Assembly (NCBI GenBank): GCA_947579605.1
Contig: OX388322.1
Coordinates: 10,478,001-10,542,000 of the forward strand
DNA: 64,000 bases
From: Athripsodes cinereus
Lineage: Eukaryota; Arthropoda; Insecta; Trichoptera; Leptoceridae
Reading direction: 5' to 3'
Shown: one piece after another, positions 23,250 to 34,607 of the stretch
How the letters are laid out: each line of letters opens with the position of its first letter
How positions within the stretch are numbered: position 1 is the stretch's first letter
Translations under genes and position numbers: made by a program
Notes under the pieces: generated by a model
Told to the model about the DNA's origin: nothing
Database searches by the model: none
The model's input: only the letters and a program-made list of their open reading frames with translations

Positions 23250-23482
23250 TTGCTTTTTCGTATTAAAAGACGTGAGCCAGACTATCTGGAAAAAATAATT
23301 TTGCCTGGTAGAGCCAAAGGAAGAAGAAACCTGGGCCAATTACCAACAAGATGGTCGGATCATGTGAGAGATGCTGCAGGTGGTACAGTGTGTGAGGCGT
23401 TTAGGCAGGCGGAGGACAGGGCACGGTGGAAGAGCTTGTCGCTTGGTTGGAGTCGTAGTGGTCACGTACCTCAGCATTGAGG
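23250..23482 (+). mobile_element. LINE reverse transcriptase extreme C-terminus
   Basis: The + strand encodes LPTRWSDHVRDAAGGTVCEA followed by FRQAEDRARWKSLSLG and a TGA at about 23478-23480. It resembles the G.P..RW.D......G....A.DR..W......  tail ending many insect LINE polyproteins. A second, independently truncated copy lies at 46042-46230 on the minus strand. Only about 70 residues survive. Confidence 0.7.
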
Positions 23483-23611
23483 GACCGACTTGGAAGAGAA
23501 GATATCCAATTTATTGATTGAGTTGCCATTTATTTTGTAAAACTCCATATTAATAGGTATATGGAAAAAAATGCATTGGTTTTAGGTCACTATAAAATAG
23601 GTACTACTATT

Positions 23612-23886
23612 CCCTCACGCCATGTCCCAGGAGGGGTAGGCAGAGAGAACGGAACGCCATATAGATCTATCCTTACATACTTCTTTCGCTTCCTCTACAT
23701 TCATCCAGTTTCTCATACATGCACGCCGATTTCTCTTACTCAACACGCGTCCGTCCTTAAGAATTTGGTCCACGTGCTCAAGCCACGTGGTTCTTGGACG
23801 TCCGCGCTTCCTCACACCCCTTCTTTCAGATAAATACATCCTCTTCGTCATCCTTTCATCTTGCATTCGCTCAACATGTCCAAACT
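23612..23886 (-). mobile_element. LINE reverse transcriptase C-terminal fragment (without the 78-bp deletion)
   Basis: Minus strand 23866 to 23615 encodes MQDERMTKRMYLSERRGVRK, then GRPRTTWLEHVDQILKDGRV and RRACMRNWMNVEEAKEVCKD, ending SAYPSWDMA and a stop. It is nearly identical to the copy at 2528-2710 apart from the 26 residues that copy lacks. The element breaks off at about 23886, while the 2504 copy continues to 2935, so they are separate 5'-truncated insertions. Confidence 0.85.
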
Positions 23887-24440
23887 ATAAAATCCAATAT
23901 AAAGTAAATGTATAATTAATGGTATTTTCTTCCATACATACGAGTATATTCAAGATCTGCTTAGTCCGTTATGAACTTCATAAAAATGAATTCTTCAGTT
24001 CAGGCCGTAACCGCAACCGTAAATTGGCTGAAACTGACTAAAGTTCTACTCGGTCTCTAACTAATACCAGAACTTATGTGCAGGTATTATCTACTGTAAT
24101 CCTTGTCTTTCCATATTATTCCTTTTTACTTCACATACCTGTTGTATCACATTAATGATCCTTGATGTAGTATAAGTTCTTAATTAATTAATGATTCATT
24201 TGTATCCTTTTTATTACATCGTTTAATCATTACGCATGCGTGTCATGTATACCGGTGTGGTGTGAAACGTTTATATCCTGTTGTTTCTTATAAATTAATT
24301 GCATTTTTATTCTAAGTTTACTTGCTGAAGCTTCTTAACAACTTAATTTATTGTAGCATAATATTTACATTATTCAACGACAAACTCTTCTAGAATATTT
24401 TGTTGTAAATAACATGTATAAATTTAGTAGGTACTTGATA
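23887..24440. other. AT-rich stretch, nothing recognised
   Basis: No supportable feature. Confidence 0.35.
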
Positions 24441-24441
24441 A

Positions 24442-24697
24442 TCGACTGTGATCAGGACAAAGGGTTTAAACCACATCGGTAAAATTTCATAGGAGAAGCA
24501 AAAAAACTGTGGGATAAAGAAAATGACAAAAATTATTGTCATTATTATTTTACCATCTTATTGTAATGTAGTTCTTTTATTATGTCATAAAAATTGAAGA
24601 GAAAATATTCAGGAACTATCAAGTTATAAGCAAAAAAAAACAGAAAACGACTTTTGCCTAAATTGTGGTTTAATGCCTTTGTCCTGAGCACAGTCGA
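24442..24697. mobile_element. MITE with about 32-bp terminal inverted repeats
   Basis: Left tcgactgtgatcaggacaaa (24442 on) continues ggg-tttaaaccaca. The reverse complement of the right end reads tcgactgtgctcaggacaaa, then ggcattaaaccaca. About 30 of 34 positions match. The 256-bp unit is AT-rich inside with no coding capacity. I could not settle the target duplication, so the superfamily is open. Confidence 0.8.
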
Positions 24698-27117
24698 ATT
24701 ATGTTGGCATTAGTAATATATTAATTAGTGAAGTTTTGTTCCGTTTTAATTTAAGATACTTGTCAAAAACAAAAAAAAACAAGAATAACGTTTATTTACA
24801 TAGAACCTAATTTGAATAGTATGGTTCGTTTTATAATTTTTTGATTAGGTAAAACAAATGAGATAAAATTTGAATATCTTCTATATAATATAATATAATA
24901 ATGCCAGACTTCTGACCATAAAATGTGATTTAATATGTAATAAAGGAAACTTTTGCTATACAAATATTTCAGACACTATAGCAAATTATTTATGTAGTAC
25001 CTACTCAAAGGATGTAAGAAGTATTCTAATTGTAATGAATTTTAGATGAAACAATCCGACATCAAAGAAAAAAATGTAGTATATTTCTCAATTCACCCAT
25101 ACCTTTAGTACAACAGGTAAGCTAACCATTGCCTTTATCGATTTAACAATCTGAATGTCTGGAATTTCTGCCCTTTATAATATAAATACCTAATACGATA
25201 TAAATTCCGATTAAACTTACCTACACTAATACTCAATACCTTGCTGTACTATCTAATAATACCGTTACATCTCTCAGGAAGTAAAATCAGCAAATACCAA
25301 TCACAAGTAGGTACCTACTTACTTTGCTTGAACTTCTAGAGATATCTGTAACTAACAGAAATAATTTCATTATGTACCCACTCTGATTCTGATATCTGTG
25401 AGAAATATTTTTTACTAAAATTTAAAATAAGAGGACTTTTAAATACTTGTTTTTGCCTACGACTAGGTAAGTGACAAAAATAAGTAGGTAAAAAGTAGAC
25501 ATAAATAAAGAAACTTTATTTATTCAATATACCTACACACAAAATCAGAGACAATACATCACCAATACGGATACAGTAATGTTGCAGCAGCTTCACTAGG
25601 TTGCCCTGTATCGAGGCGTGCTGCGTAAAAATAAAATAACATGCAATTAATAAAATATTAAAAATATCTTATATAAAAATTCATAAATGAATTAATAAAT
25701 AAAAAATAAATTAGTCAATTAACAATGAAAAATGCAAGATATAAATGTAAGTAAATACAATCCGATTCCTGGAATGAATTTCAGTTCAGTTTTTTACATA
25801 ACAATTAATACTAAAATTATTGCAATTATGTTATATAAACCTTCAAATCATACAAATAATATTTTGTGAACGATATGTTTTTGTTTCTTGTTCCTAATAC
25901 AGAGAATTTATTTTCATTTAAATAATAAAAATAAAACAATTGAAGGCCTTTCTATAAGGTGGGAAAGCGTAAAACAAAAAGAAAAATTGCAACTTAATTT
26001 AATTAATATAATAAAGACAATGTATCTATGATATTTTTCAAATGTAGGACACGCCACTCCTTTGTTTTAAAACATACATTATATACTATTGTTTATAAGA
26101 AACTTTGTAACAATTATAATTACAATAATTAAATTAAACATCGCGGTCATATTTTAATGCTTGGTCATGTCTGACATTGTTAAATTGACATTGCTCAGAT
26201 TTGAATTAAGAACACTTTTTATTACGACCATAGACACGCGAACATCGCATCGAGGCTGTTTTTTTATTCTTTACTTCTTCTTTTTTCTCGGTTGTGATTG
26301 ATAATTTTAAGCCGTAAGCTCCGCAGTGTGAATCGTTTAAAATGAAACTTATGTAGGTATAAACGTGATCAATCATTTATATCAAGTACTTACTTGAGAA
26401 ATTTTAAATACCTACTGACGTTTATAAAAAAATATTATTTGTGTGTAGTTTTAGATTGACAAGACGAAAAAAATAAAGTTTTTTGATAGTTATTTGAAGC
26501 GTTTGGTAACATGATACTAGAGTTAGACTTCAAATCGGAAGTTCTTTGGCTTATATCTTGTTTCCAATCTTCCTTCATTTAAGAATCACATTTACCTCAT
26601 TTCCTATTATTTCTATTTATCCGCACTTTCTTGTAATTAATTGTATAAATGGGCGTTGGTTTCTTTAGGATTCCACCCAACAAATCTTGTCAAAGCATGA
26701 CTCATCTTGACATGGCAACATTTTTTCCATATCAATAAGGTTTATCACTGTGTGCACCAAATTAATTAATTAAATTAATTATATTCTTCTTTCTTTAATT
26801 TTACAAAAATAAATATTCTATTAGAATTCCTGTAAGTATAAATTACAATACAGAGTCAGCAAGCTTTTCGCAACAATATGATTACTTACAACTAACCCAT
26901 AATAGTAAATACGTAAACCATTAAATATCTTAAGAATGAGTACACACTGCAAAACAATTTAGGAAATATATGATAATATGAAATGCTAAAATGACCATAA
27001 GCTGCATTAAACTTTTGTTGAATCGTCTACAATGTATCCAAGTACTTGGCTTGTCTGTGCTTGCTCTTAAAGCACTTTGTATGTAAGTATATTACGCATA
27101 ATATTATAGACAATTAT
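24698..27117. other. Long AT-rich stretch, nothing recognised
   Basis: Both strands were scanned for exons and repeat ends. Only homopolymer runs and short frames were seen. Confidence 0.4.
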
Positions 27118-27264
27118 ATTTTTAATTTTATTAAATAAAATATAAAAATATATTATTGAGCACTGTTTAATCTCTACTTTGTTAGGTTAGATACCGAACG
27201 TTTTCGCCTATACTTGTAGGCATCTTCAGGGAAACTGAAATCTAAAAACTGTGAGAGCTGTTGT

Positions 27265-27554
27265 TCATGTGGTGAGAAGGGTGCAGGTAGTGGGAGGGGT
27301 AATGGTAGATATGGAGGCGGGATGGTTGGCGGGAGTAGGATATACTAACAAAGGAGATGAGGGTGGGATCTGTATATTTACAATGTTATTCTTATTCCTA
27401 TAAATCTCTAAAGTTTCCAAGGCGTTTAGTCTACCCGCCCCACACACAGAACGTAATACCGTTGTACCGTTTATGTCAAATGTATGGTCATTTTCGATAC
27501 AATGGTCCGCAATTTCTGAGTATGTAGACATTCCTCTAAACGCCCTGTTATGTT
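27265..27554 (-). pseudogene. Penelope-like polyprotein C-terminus (GIY-YIG endonuclease end), truncated
   Basis: Reading the minus strand, CEHNRAFRGMSTYSEIADHC is followed by IENDHTFDINGTTVLRSV and ALETLEIYRNKNNIVN. In the GIY-YIG endonuclease part of Penelope-like proteins, an S.IA.H....H.IDF..T.VL segment followed by ..EALEI is characteristic. The catalytic GIY and YIG motifs and the whole reverse transcriptase would lie upstream and are absent, because the reading frame runs straight into the inverted arm at 27555. The stop codon TGA overlaps the start of the 3' arm at about 27265. Not functional. Confidence 0.55.
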
Positions 27555-27596
27555 CACATGAACAACAGCTCTCACAGTTTTTAGATTTCAGTTTCC

Positions 27597-27634
27597 CTGA
27601 AGATGCCTACAAGTATAGGCGAAAACGTTCGGTA
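27597..27634 (+). ncRNA. Hammerhead-ribozyme-like core in the right arm (mirror copy at about 27192-27229, minus)
   Basis: The arm reads CTGAAGA (27597-27603), then a hairpin GCCTA-caagta-TAGGC (27605-27620), then GAAA (27621-27624). CUGANGA, helix II and GAAA are the conserved half of a hammerhead core. After it, a short helix III with a GUA or AUC cleavage triplet can be drawn only weakly, and I could not find a good helix I. In element orientation (minus strand) the sense copy is the one in the 27118-27271 arm. Activity is not established. Confidence 0.4.
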
Positions 27635-27708
27635 TCTAACCTAGCAAAGTGGAGATTAAACAGTGCTCAATAATATATTTTTATATTTTATTTAATAAAA
27701 TTAAAAAT

Positions 27709-29610
27709 GGATTTCCACAGCGTAAACACAAAAACTCTTGAATTATAATATTATATTCTTGTATAGTTAGTTATAACATACTAGTATTGTTTTATATTTA
27801 CTATGTAACAATGTTATTGTTGTTTTGTATCTCCATACGCCTTACAAAGTATAGAAGTAAATATTATGAATACCTATATTGAATATAGATACCTACCAAC
27901 CCACACGTGTATAAACGTATTATTATGATCGGTTATGTTAGTATTGAACTTGACATTTAATATACTATATTCAGGGTAAAAATGTCAAAAGCTGCTAGAA
28001 ATTTTCAAATCAAACTTTAGAATCGAAAAAACGACTCAATTTCGGTAATACAGACACTTTCAGCAGAGCATCTCTGAATATGTATAAGTGTACAATTTTA
28101 TTGTTTATTTTTCAAATATTAATACACAAGTACTGATTGGTAATAAAAGTATATATATTTAATTGATAAAAAATTTTTCGATACTATACGACGAAGATAG
28201 GTTTAGTACAAATGAAAAAAATACACTTTTGTCTATGAAAATATATGACGGATATAAAATTTCTTTTTTTCTCTACGTATCTCGCGAGGACTTCATTATC
28301 ATAATATTTAAATTTGTGCTTATTCAAAGTAACGATAATAATGCTTGGTTTATACATAATATATATTACTACATGTATAATATGATATATGATATAATAT
28401 AAGATCTTTATGTTTCCTCTACGAGCCCTGCTCATCCAAGCAACGCCTCATTTTCCCAATGGCCAGTGACCTCCATTGTCTTTGAGTGTTGCGTCATAGT
28501 TAGGTACTATTATTATATATATATCTTGGTACAGTTCATATTATATTGCAATGTAGGTATCAGATATATAAACGTTAAGGTGAACCATCTTCTTCCTATC
28601 AATTACTATTGTTGTGCGAGTATAATGAAGACAAGTACATCCTCAAATGGGAATTGTCACAAGAAAATAATTCACTAACAAAAAGTATAGTTACCTAACT
28701 AAAGTTCAATTTGTCAGTGGATGTATGCATATAGTAATAAGGTACTCTTGACTTTATTTTCAAGAGCTTCTACTCTTCAAACATATGAATAGATAGATAC
28801 CTTAGTGCTTTAAGACTTTTAAGTCTTCACGTAAACTATCATTTGGATATCTAGGTATATGTGTAAAATGAAAGTTGACTCTAAAATCAAGTTAAATTCT
28901 AGTAAATTTCTTATAAGATTAGTATTATCTTTGAGTACAAGCATTATCAGGTTTAAATATAAATTGGAACTAAAACTATTCATTTCATAGATTATTCAAT
29001 CATACGAATTCATTTATAATGCGAGACGTTGGTTTTTTATTGATAAGCTTTGTTTGATGATGAAAATTTTCAAATACGGGTGGATTGTTGAATCTTTTTA
29101 TTATAAAACGTAGAAGCACTTATCTTTCAAATAACGTTGATCCAGAAATACGTGTAAAAATCTTTATTATTATATCCAAAACTTTTGGTGAGATCTGCAA
29201 TTCTCCCAACTCGCCATTGTTACGGTAAATGACTGCAAAATTGCTCTTCGTCTTGTATGTATTTCTTGTTCCTCTTGTTAAAATAAAGACCATTCACATG
29301 GTGATGATCCACATTACGGCAAAATAATACTCATAATAAACATTATCTTCGGGAAACCCATCATTAGCATCCATGACTTTTGAGTTATTGTATTATCATG
29401 AGTCACCGAATCATCTCTACAATTTAGCGTGTGACTAGCTGTAATGTTTGTGTACACATTTATACACCATTGTTTTCTTCATGGGCGATTTTCTTATTGG
29501 GATATTACGATCGACTTATTTTGAAGACAAATTGTTTGCAAATTATCTCTGGAAAATAGACTACATTATGAGTAAGTGTTTTACTTATAAATTTTTAATT
29601 TAATTATGGA
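27709..29610. other. AT-rich stretch, nothing recognised
   Basis: 28163-28678 contains overlapping open frames on both strands with no domain. 28410-28500 is slightly GC-richer but too short to assign. Confidence 0.4.
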
Positions 29611-29614
29611 GTTT

Positions 29615-29790
29615 TACTCATTTAGTGAAAATAAAATTAGTAAAATTCCCTATGATTTGCGGACTCTAGAGAGTGTGGAGGTGTTCAAGGCGAGGTTAAA
29701 AACTCTATTGTTCAGGAGGTGTTATGATTCTTGAATGGGCCCTTGCGGTGATTTTTCCATAAAACGGCGCATCTTAAAAAAGTTGTCTAG
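29615..29790 (+). mobile_element. LINE ORF2 extreme C-terminus plus 3' UTR
   Basis: The + strand from 29615 reads YSFSENKISKIPYDLRTLES followed by VEVFKARLKTLLFRRCYDS and a TGA at 29732-29734. IP.DLR...S...FKARLK..L is the usual final segment of LINE polyproteins. Straight after the stop comes gggcccttgcggtgattttt and aaaacggcgc, the same UTR seen at 3174-3214. So the UTR family and the ORF end are linked here in one piece. Confidence 0.65.
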
Positions 29791-29939
29791 TTATTATTAT
29801 GAAAAGGCCTGGATTTTTCATAGTAAACTGATCCTATTTATTATTACAATTTTTATTTATTTTATTCTTCACTGTACATTTTTTTTTTTTAATTTTATTA
29901 CACCAATAAATTACAAATCTTATACATATTTTCATTGAT

Positions 29940-30225
29940 GCTGCCCAACTAGGTATAACCTGTTCTAGGGCAAACATCTCACAAACATATCAATTATACT
30001 GAAACATATATACAATCACAAAAAGCATTCATCTCCTATACTAACACAATCACATTCATAACAAGAAAAACACTGCTGCGAACTGTCCATACATGAAACA
30101 ACACACAAGCAAACCATTTCTCCATATAAAACCAGAAAAAAACAACACATCCCTCAACCACACACATCACAAATCCCACACCACATACCAACACAAGTAT
30201 ATCACATAAAACACAACAACATTGG
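29940..30225. other. A/C-rich, strand-asymmetric tract
   Basis: On the + strand this stretch is dominated by A and C with few G (runs such as acaacacatccctcaaccac). It is unlike its AT-rich neighbours. No ORF or tandem unit explains it. It lies between a + strand LINE end and a - strand LINE end and could be an expanded, decayed CA-type microsatellite or part of an untranslated region. Confidence 0.45.
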
Positions 30226-30560
30226 TTACCATATTACATAATAAAACAGTGTCATAAAAATAACAGTTATACAATTCAATGTACAGTGGGCGAGTTTATT
30301 GCTAAAATGCGATGTCTTCCAACTAACCTGGACAATAGCAAGAGAGGAAATGATTCTGTATATGACTGTTGACACTCGTCGACCCATCTGGTTTGGGGAA
30401 GTGTTTTTAAATGTCACAAATGTTTCACACTTTAAGGCATTCGTGGATGTGTGGATCTCAAGATGGGATCTGCTACGTCAGCCGGCACTCCCGCCCACTG
30501 ACGTGGTAGGGACGGAGATGCCAACACTGGCATAGTGGTACTAGACTAGAGAGAGTTGAA
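30226..30560 (-). mobile_element. LINE 3' UTR and probable adjacent element body
   Basis: gtgggcgagtttattgctaa (30287-30306) and gcgatgtcttccaactaacc repeat the UTR block of 18240 and 10256. The minus-strand continuation to about 30560 is GC-richer than its flanks, but I recognise no LINE motif in it. Confidence 0.5.
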
Positions 30561-33500
30561 ATATAAATAAATTGTCACCTAAACGGATAAATAGGAGTCC
30601 TTGGACTCCTGAAATATCCGACAAATAAAGCTATTTCAACAATACAATTATTAAAATATCATCAAAGTATTAAGAATGCCATAGGACATGACTCAGTTGT
30701 CGCAGAATTGCTCTGAGAAGTTAGAGATTGTTATAGTGCTACTTGTGCTACCGAGAGAAGTCTTGATGGGTAAAAGGAAAAAGAAAGAAAATTAATTATT
30801 CGAGGATGATTAAGTACATAAATATGAATGAAGAAAAAATACTTGACTTGTAAGGAGAAGTACGTGCATTGATTACATGTAGAATCAAGGGAAAAAAATT
30901 GTGCTTGCACGAAGTACATTTTGGTTCAAGACATATTTTTATGATCGATTTTTAAGCTTTTTATTGTATTCAACTTGAATAATTTCAAATATTGGTATAT
31001 TTTTCTAATCTCACACTTAACTCAAACAGTATTTTGATCAAATGATTGAATACCATTCAGATTTTATAGACACCATAAACTATAATATGTAATATTCTTC
31101 CGGTATCAAATTATCAAGACACATAGAAAATTCACACACCACTTTCCGGTAGCATAACGCCACGAGATAATATGAAATCACTAACTTTTTATCTGTCTAT
31201 TGTGACGGATTTGAATGGATTTTCTATACACAATCTGATGCTTGTTTGTGAATAACTTTAAATGAAATATATGTAATTCTTATGAATATTTTACTGGCAC
31301 ATAATGAATGATTGTGTATGAATTCCTTAAATCTCTGTTTTACAGGGCAGAATTAGTTAAATTCACAAACCAATCGTTTCGGGTGGTTTGCCAGAGATAA
31401 AATAATCAACTTGATAGAACTTGGTTTACAAGCGAAGGATTGTTTTGAATACTTGACCTTTTCGAAAAGTTTTTTTCTTTGCCTGGGTTTATCTGCATAT
31501 CTACGTATGCGATAATCTATTGGAAAATGACTCATTAAATATTTCATTTACCTATGCATAATATTTGCGATGTACTTTTGTCGTATGACCACAATATAAA
31601 ATAAACTTTGTTATCTATCTTGTAGTGTCTGTATTATTTTTATTCGTATTTTTCGAGATGTTTATAATATTCGGAAATTTAATATTAAAACAACCTCGAA
31701 CATCATGGAGATAAGTAAACTAATTTTTAAACAAACAAATGTAATGTACATAAATACCTACATCAAAGGCAAACACACACTACGCAATAATGATTATCTT
31801 TTACTTTGTTGAAGATAAAACAATATCATGTAGGTACAGCGTCCTCGAGCTGATATGGCACAGAGATGGCGTTCTAAATACTCTCCATTATTATTATTAT
31901 CGATGACTTATAAGTCTTTTTTGAAATATAATTGCAATAATGCCTTTCATATATTAGGTACTAGTTTTTTAATCATATTTTATTTCAAAGAAATTCTATA
32001 CGAGTAAAACCTTTCAAAGTTACAATGTGAAATTGTGGTTCTGTGATGTATTGTTAAAGTTTTCTGAATTCTATCGTGCTTACTCGAGTACTGTACAAGC
32101 CATATAATATTATACTCATATCTGAACCTAATACATAATACCTACATATTACAAAGTACTAACAATAATCCACGTGAACGCAGTCGTATTTGCACATAAA
32201 GGCCATGAAATTCTCACGAAAACCTTGTTAAAAGTTACAAGAATTGGTCTATTAATTATTAATATACAGAGATACTGCCGCATCCGTTGATAATACATAT
32301 AGGTAATCTGCAAAATTCCTTACTATCTTTTTATGGGTAGCATTATATCATTATTATTTTTATCTTTGCACTAATACATACTAAAAACTTTATAATCGTA
32401 TTCTTTGTAGTCACTACCGTTGGTTTGCTACCTATAATTTTGTATAATAATATGCGTTGAAAATTCGTATTTTCACACTGTTTATTCGAGTAACTATTTT
32501 TTTAACTCGTGTATAATAGCATGAGATTTTTCAACTCGTACGATGTTAATCATAGACTCATTGAAAGAGGTAGCCTAACTTATAAGCAAGATGTTGTTAT
32601 TTTGAAAATGTATATAAGAGAGAGAGAGAGGGATTTTTCTGGATAATCAGTAGCCTTGTTATAACAAAATTTAATATTATTTTCAATACCATTAATCTAC
32701 CACATGTAGCCCGTAGTGTATTTCCATAAGTAAATACTAATTTGACTATTACATTTTAGATAAGGTGTTTGGTTGAGGTTGTATGTGAAAAAAAAACACC
32801 ATAATAAATGTAAGTCTTATTATTTGCGAATTCTCAAACCTAATTGTGTTATATCTTACAGAAATGTAATGAAATACTTGAATTTTAACTAACTGTGTAA
32901 GCTTATTCAAGAATTAAGTGCTTTAAGTAATAAGCTTGCACGGGTAAGCACATTAAAGGGCAAATCATACAAAACAATGGATACCAACAATTATTTGCTT
33001 GTCACATAAGATATATTATCTATTGCGATTATTTTGATTATGTAATACATACTTAATTACTTTAAATATATGTTATCATTATTGAGTAATACGTTGCTTG
33101 TTAGTGAAAAATGATTGTTTCTTATTATTTAACAGTTTTGTCGTGTGGGAATGTTGCAGTTAGTTATTTTCTATGGAAGTATCATTTAGTCTTTGATTTA
33201 TATTTTAATGATACATAACATAGTGCTGGGATATTTTTTTTGCAATTACAGTTTTGCTTAGAATAGGTTAAAGTAAGTCAATTTAAATTCATTCCGATAT
33301 GATTTGCAATTTCTAACTTATCTTGACTAGGTAAAAATGCTTATAATTTTGTCTAATTAAAAGATTACAATCAAATTTTTCACAAATATGTCGCACGACA
33401 ATTCATAAAATTACATAGTCTTGTTGTCAAAAATATAATATAGTGATTTTTTTTTAGATTAAGGAAACTATACTAAAGTATAAAAAAAATCAAAAAATTA

Positions 33501-33724
33501 ATAATAAGTATGACCTATCCAAAAAACATAATAAACTTTTTTCCAACTTTTTTACAATACTATACATACCTCTAATTTCATTAGATCTAAGTTAACCTAC
33601 TTAATCTTGCAGTTTTAGCGAAAGATTTGGAAGATGTATCAAGCATAATATAACATTTTTTCAATACTGCATCTAAATTTGCACCGTTATTTATAATTAC
33701 ATCTAAACACATAAAGTGGGCGTA
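30561..33724. other. Long AT-rich stretch, nothing recognised
   Basis: Contains a short (AG)n tract at about 32616-32630. No rhophilin HR1-like exon was seen, although the region lies directly upstream of the first rhophilin exon found. Confidence 0.4.
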
Positions 33725-33840
33725 TTCAAAGAAAATACAATGCCACCTTATTTAGTAGTCCGCTAGACAGGACTTGAACCCACAACCTATCCTTTTTGCT
33801 AGGTGTGCTTTGGCAATTTAAGCTACCAAAAGACGAATCG
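33725..33840 (-). mobile_element. tRNA-derived SINE, second family
   Basis: On the minus strand, ttttggtagcttaaattgcc (A-box region) is followed by gtgggttcaagtcctgtcta (B-box region, GGTTCAAGTCC-like). The body runs gcggactactaaataaggtg to gaatacgcccact. This differs from family S1 outside the promoter boxes. No clear A-run tail. Confidence 0.6.
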
Positions 33841-33938
33841 AAGCCTTCGAAATTCTCTAGTATAAACTCCAATGACAGTTTCACACGTAGGTATTGTTGG
33901 TTACATACAAGCTTGCTCGAACTTTGAATTAATACTAC

Positions 33939-34195
33939 TACTACTACTATACCATCATGGCATATCCCACAAGTGGGGTAGCCAGCAAATCAGCTACATA
34001 TAATAAACATGCAAGCTGTCCTCTTCGTGCCATATATAAAATCAATACATTCAGGATGGGTGGCAAACGTCATCGCTGAATTTAAGATATAAAATGTCTT
34101 AATTTTTTCGAACACCTGCCTTTTACAGGGCACTCGAAAACTTACGGAGAAGAGTGGGAGACCAATTCTTTACCGGGTGCTCCATGGGATAAAAA
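33939..34195 (-). repeat. F1 repeat, most complete copy, with (ACT)n tail
   Basis: An (act)n tract (33932-33950) leads into accatcatggcatatcccac, aagtggggtagccagc, aacatgcaagct, cgtgccatatataaa, acattcaggatgggtggca, cgctgaatttaagatataaa and finally a cactcgaaaacttacggaga...ccggtgctcc part. This last part also occurs in the copy at 39547-39712. I use it as the reference copy. Retroelement polarity is inferred from the tail. Confidence 0.75.
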
Positions 34196-34198
34196 TTG

Positions 34199-34384
34199 TT
34201 TTTTTTTTTTTTTAAAAAAGATATATCTGGGTTTTGTTATAAACCCAAATACAACCCTATACACCTTTCACAGTAAGCTAAAAGCTTGTGTCGTGAAAGG
34301 GGAGTTTGCCGGCACCTGGGATCGAACCACGGACCCCATGTTCACGAGGCCGAGACTCTACCTCCAGGCTACCGACTAACTCAT
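34199..34384 (-). mobile_element. tRNA-derived SINE, family S1, 70 bp upstream of a rhophilin exon
   Basis: T-run at 34199-34213 (A-tail on the minus strand), the S1 body, B box region ggttcgatcccaggtgcc and A-box-like tagcctggaggtagagtc (both minus strand). It is close to the copy at 19129. It sits directly against an F1 copy and ends 70 bp before the splice acceptor at 34454, inside the rhophilin intron. Confidence 0.85.
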
Positions 34385-34453
34385 TAATAACTTATTCAAA
34401 ACTCGATTTTAAAAAGTAACAATAATGTAATTCTTCTCTTTTCATTGTTTCAG

Positions 34454-34607
34454 TAAGGACAGTGTGATGCCGATGATTCCTCTGGGCCTCAAGGAAACCA
34501 AGGAAGTAGACTTCAGAGAGCCCTTTACAGATTTCATCTTGGAGCATTACAGCGAGGAAGCTACCCAGTACCAAGATGCCATTTCTGATTTCATGGACAT
34601 GCGACAG
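34454..34607 (+). CDS. Rhp: Rhophilin exon a (start of BRO1)
   Basis: Acceptor tttcag ends at 34453 and donor gtaggt begins at 34608. The first base completes a codon begun in an unseen upstream exon, then KDSVMPMIPLGLKETKE, and the exon ends after MRQ in phase 0. The incoming codon proves at least one more coding exon upstream. Confidence 0.95.

Larger units (their letters stand above)
27118..27708 (-). mobile_element. Penelope-like element remnant framed by inverted 154-bp arms
   Basis: The arms 27118-27271 and 27555-27708 are near-perfect reverse complements (I count only a few differences, such as tctctactttg against tctccactttg). The 283-bp middle encodes, on the minus strand, the C-terminal part of a Penelope-like polyprotein. 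Penelope-like elements are known to carry terminal repeats (pLTRs) that may lie in direct or inverted order and are often heavily 5'-truncated, which fits this structure. Each arm contains a hammerhead-like core. The protein-based call is moderate; the inverted arms are directly visible. Confidence 0.65.

Noticed and set aside
27473..27673. + strand open frame across the Penelope-like region
   Set aside because: Shadow of the minus-strand coding sequence and the inverted arm; no domain.
33939..34195. F1 repeat as a MITE
   Set aside because: No terminal inverted repeats; one fixed end next to an (act)n tract points to a retroelement 3' terminus instead.
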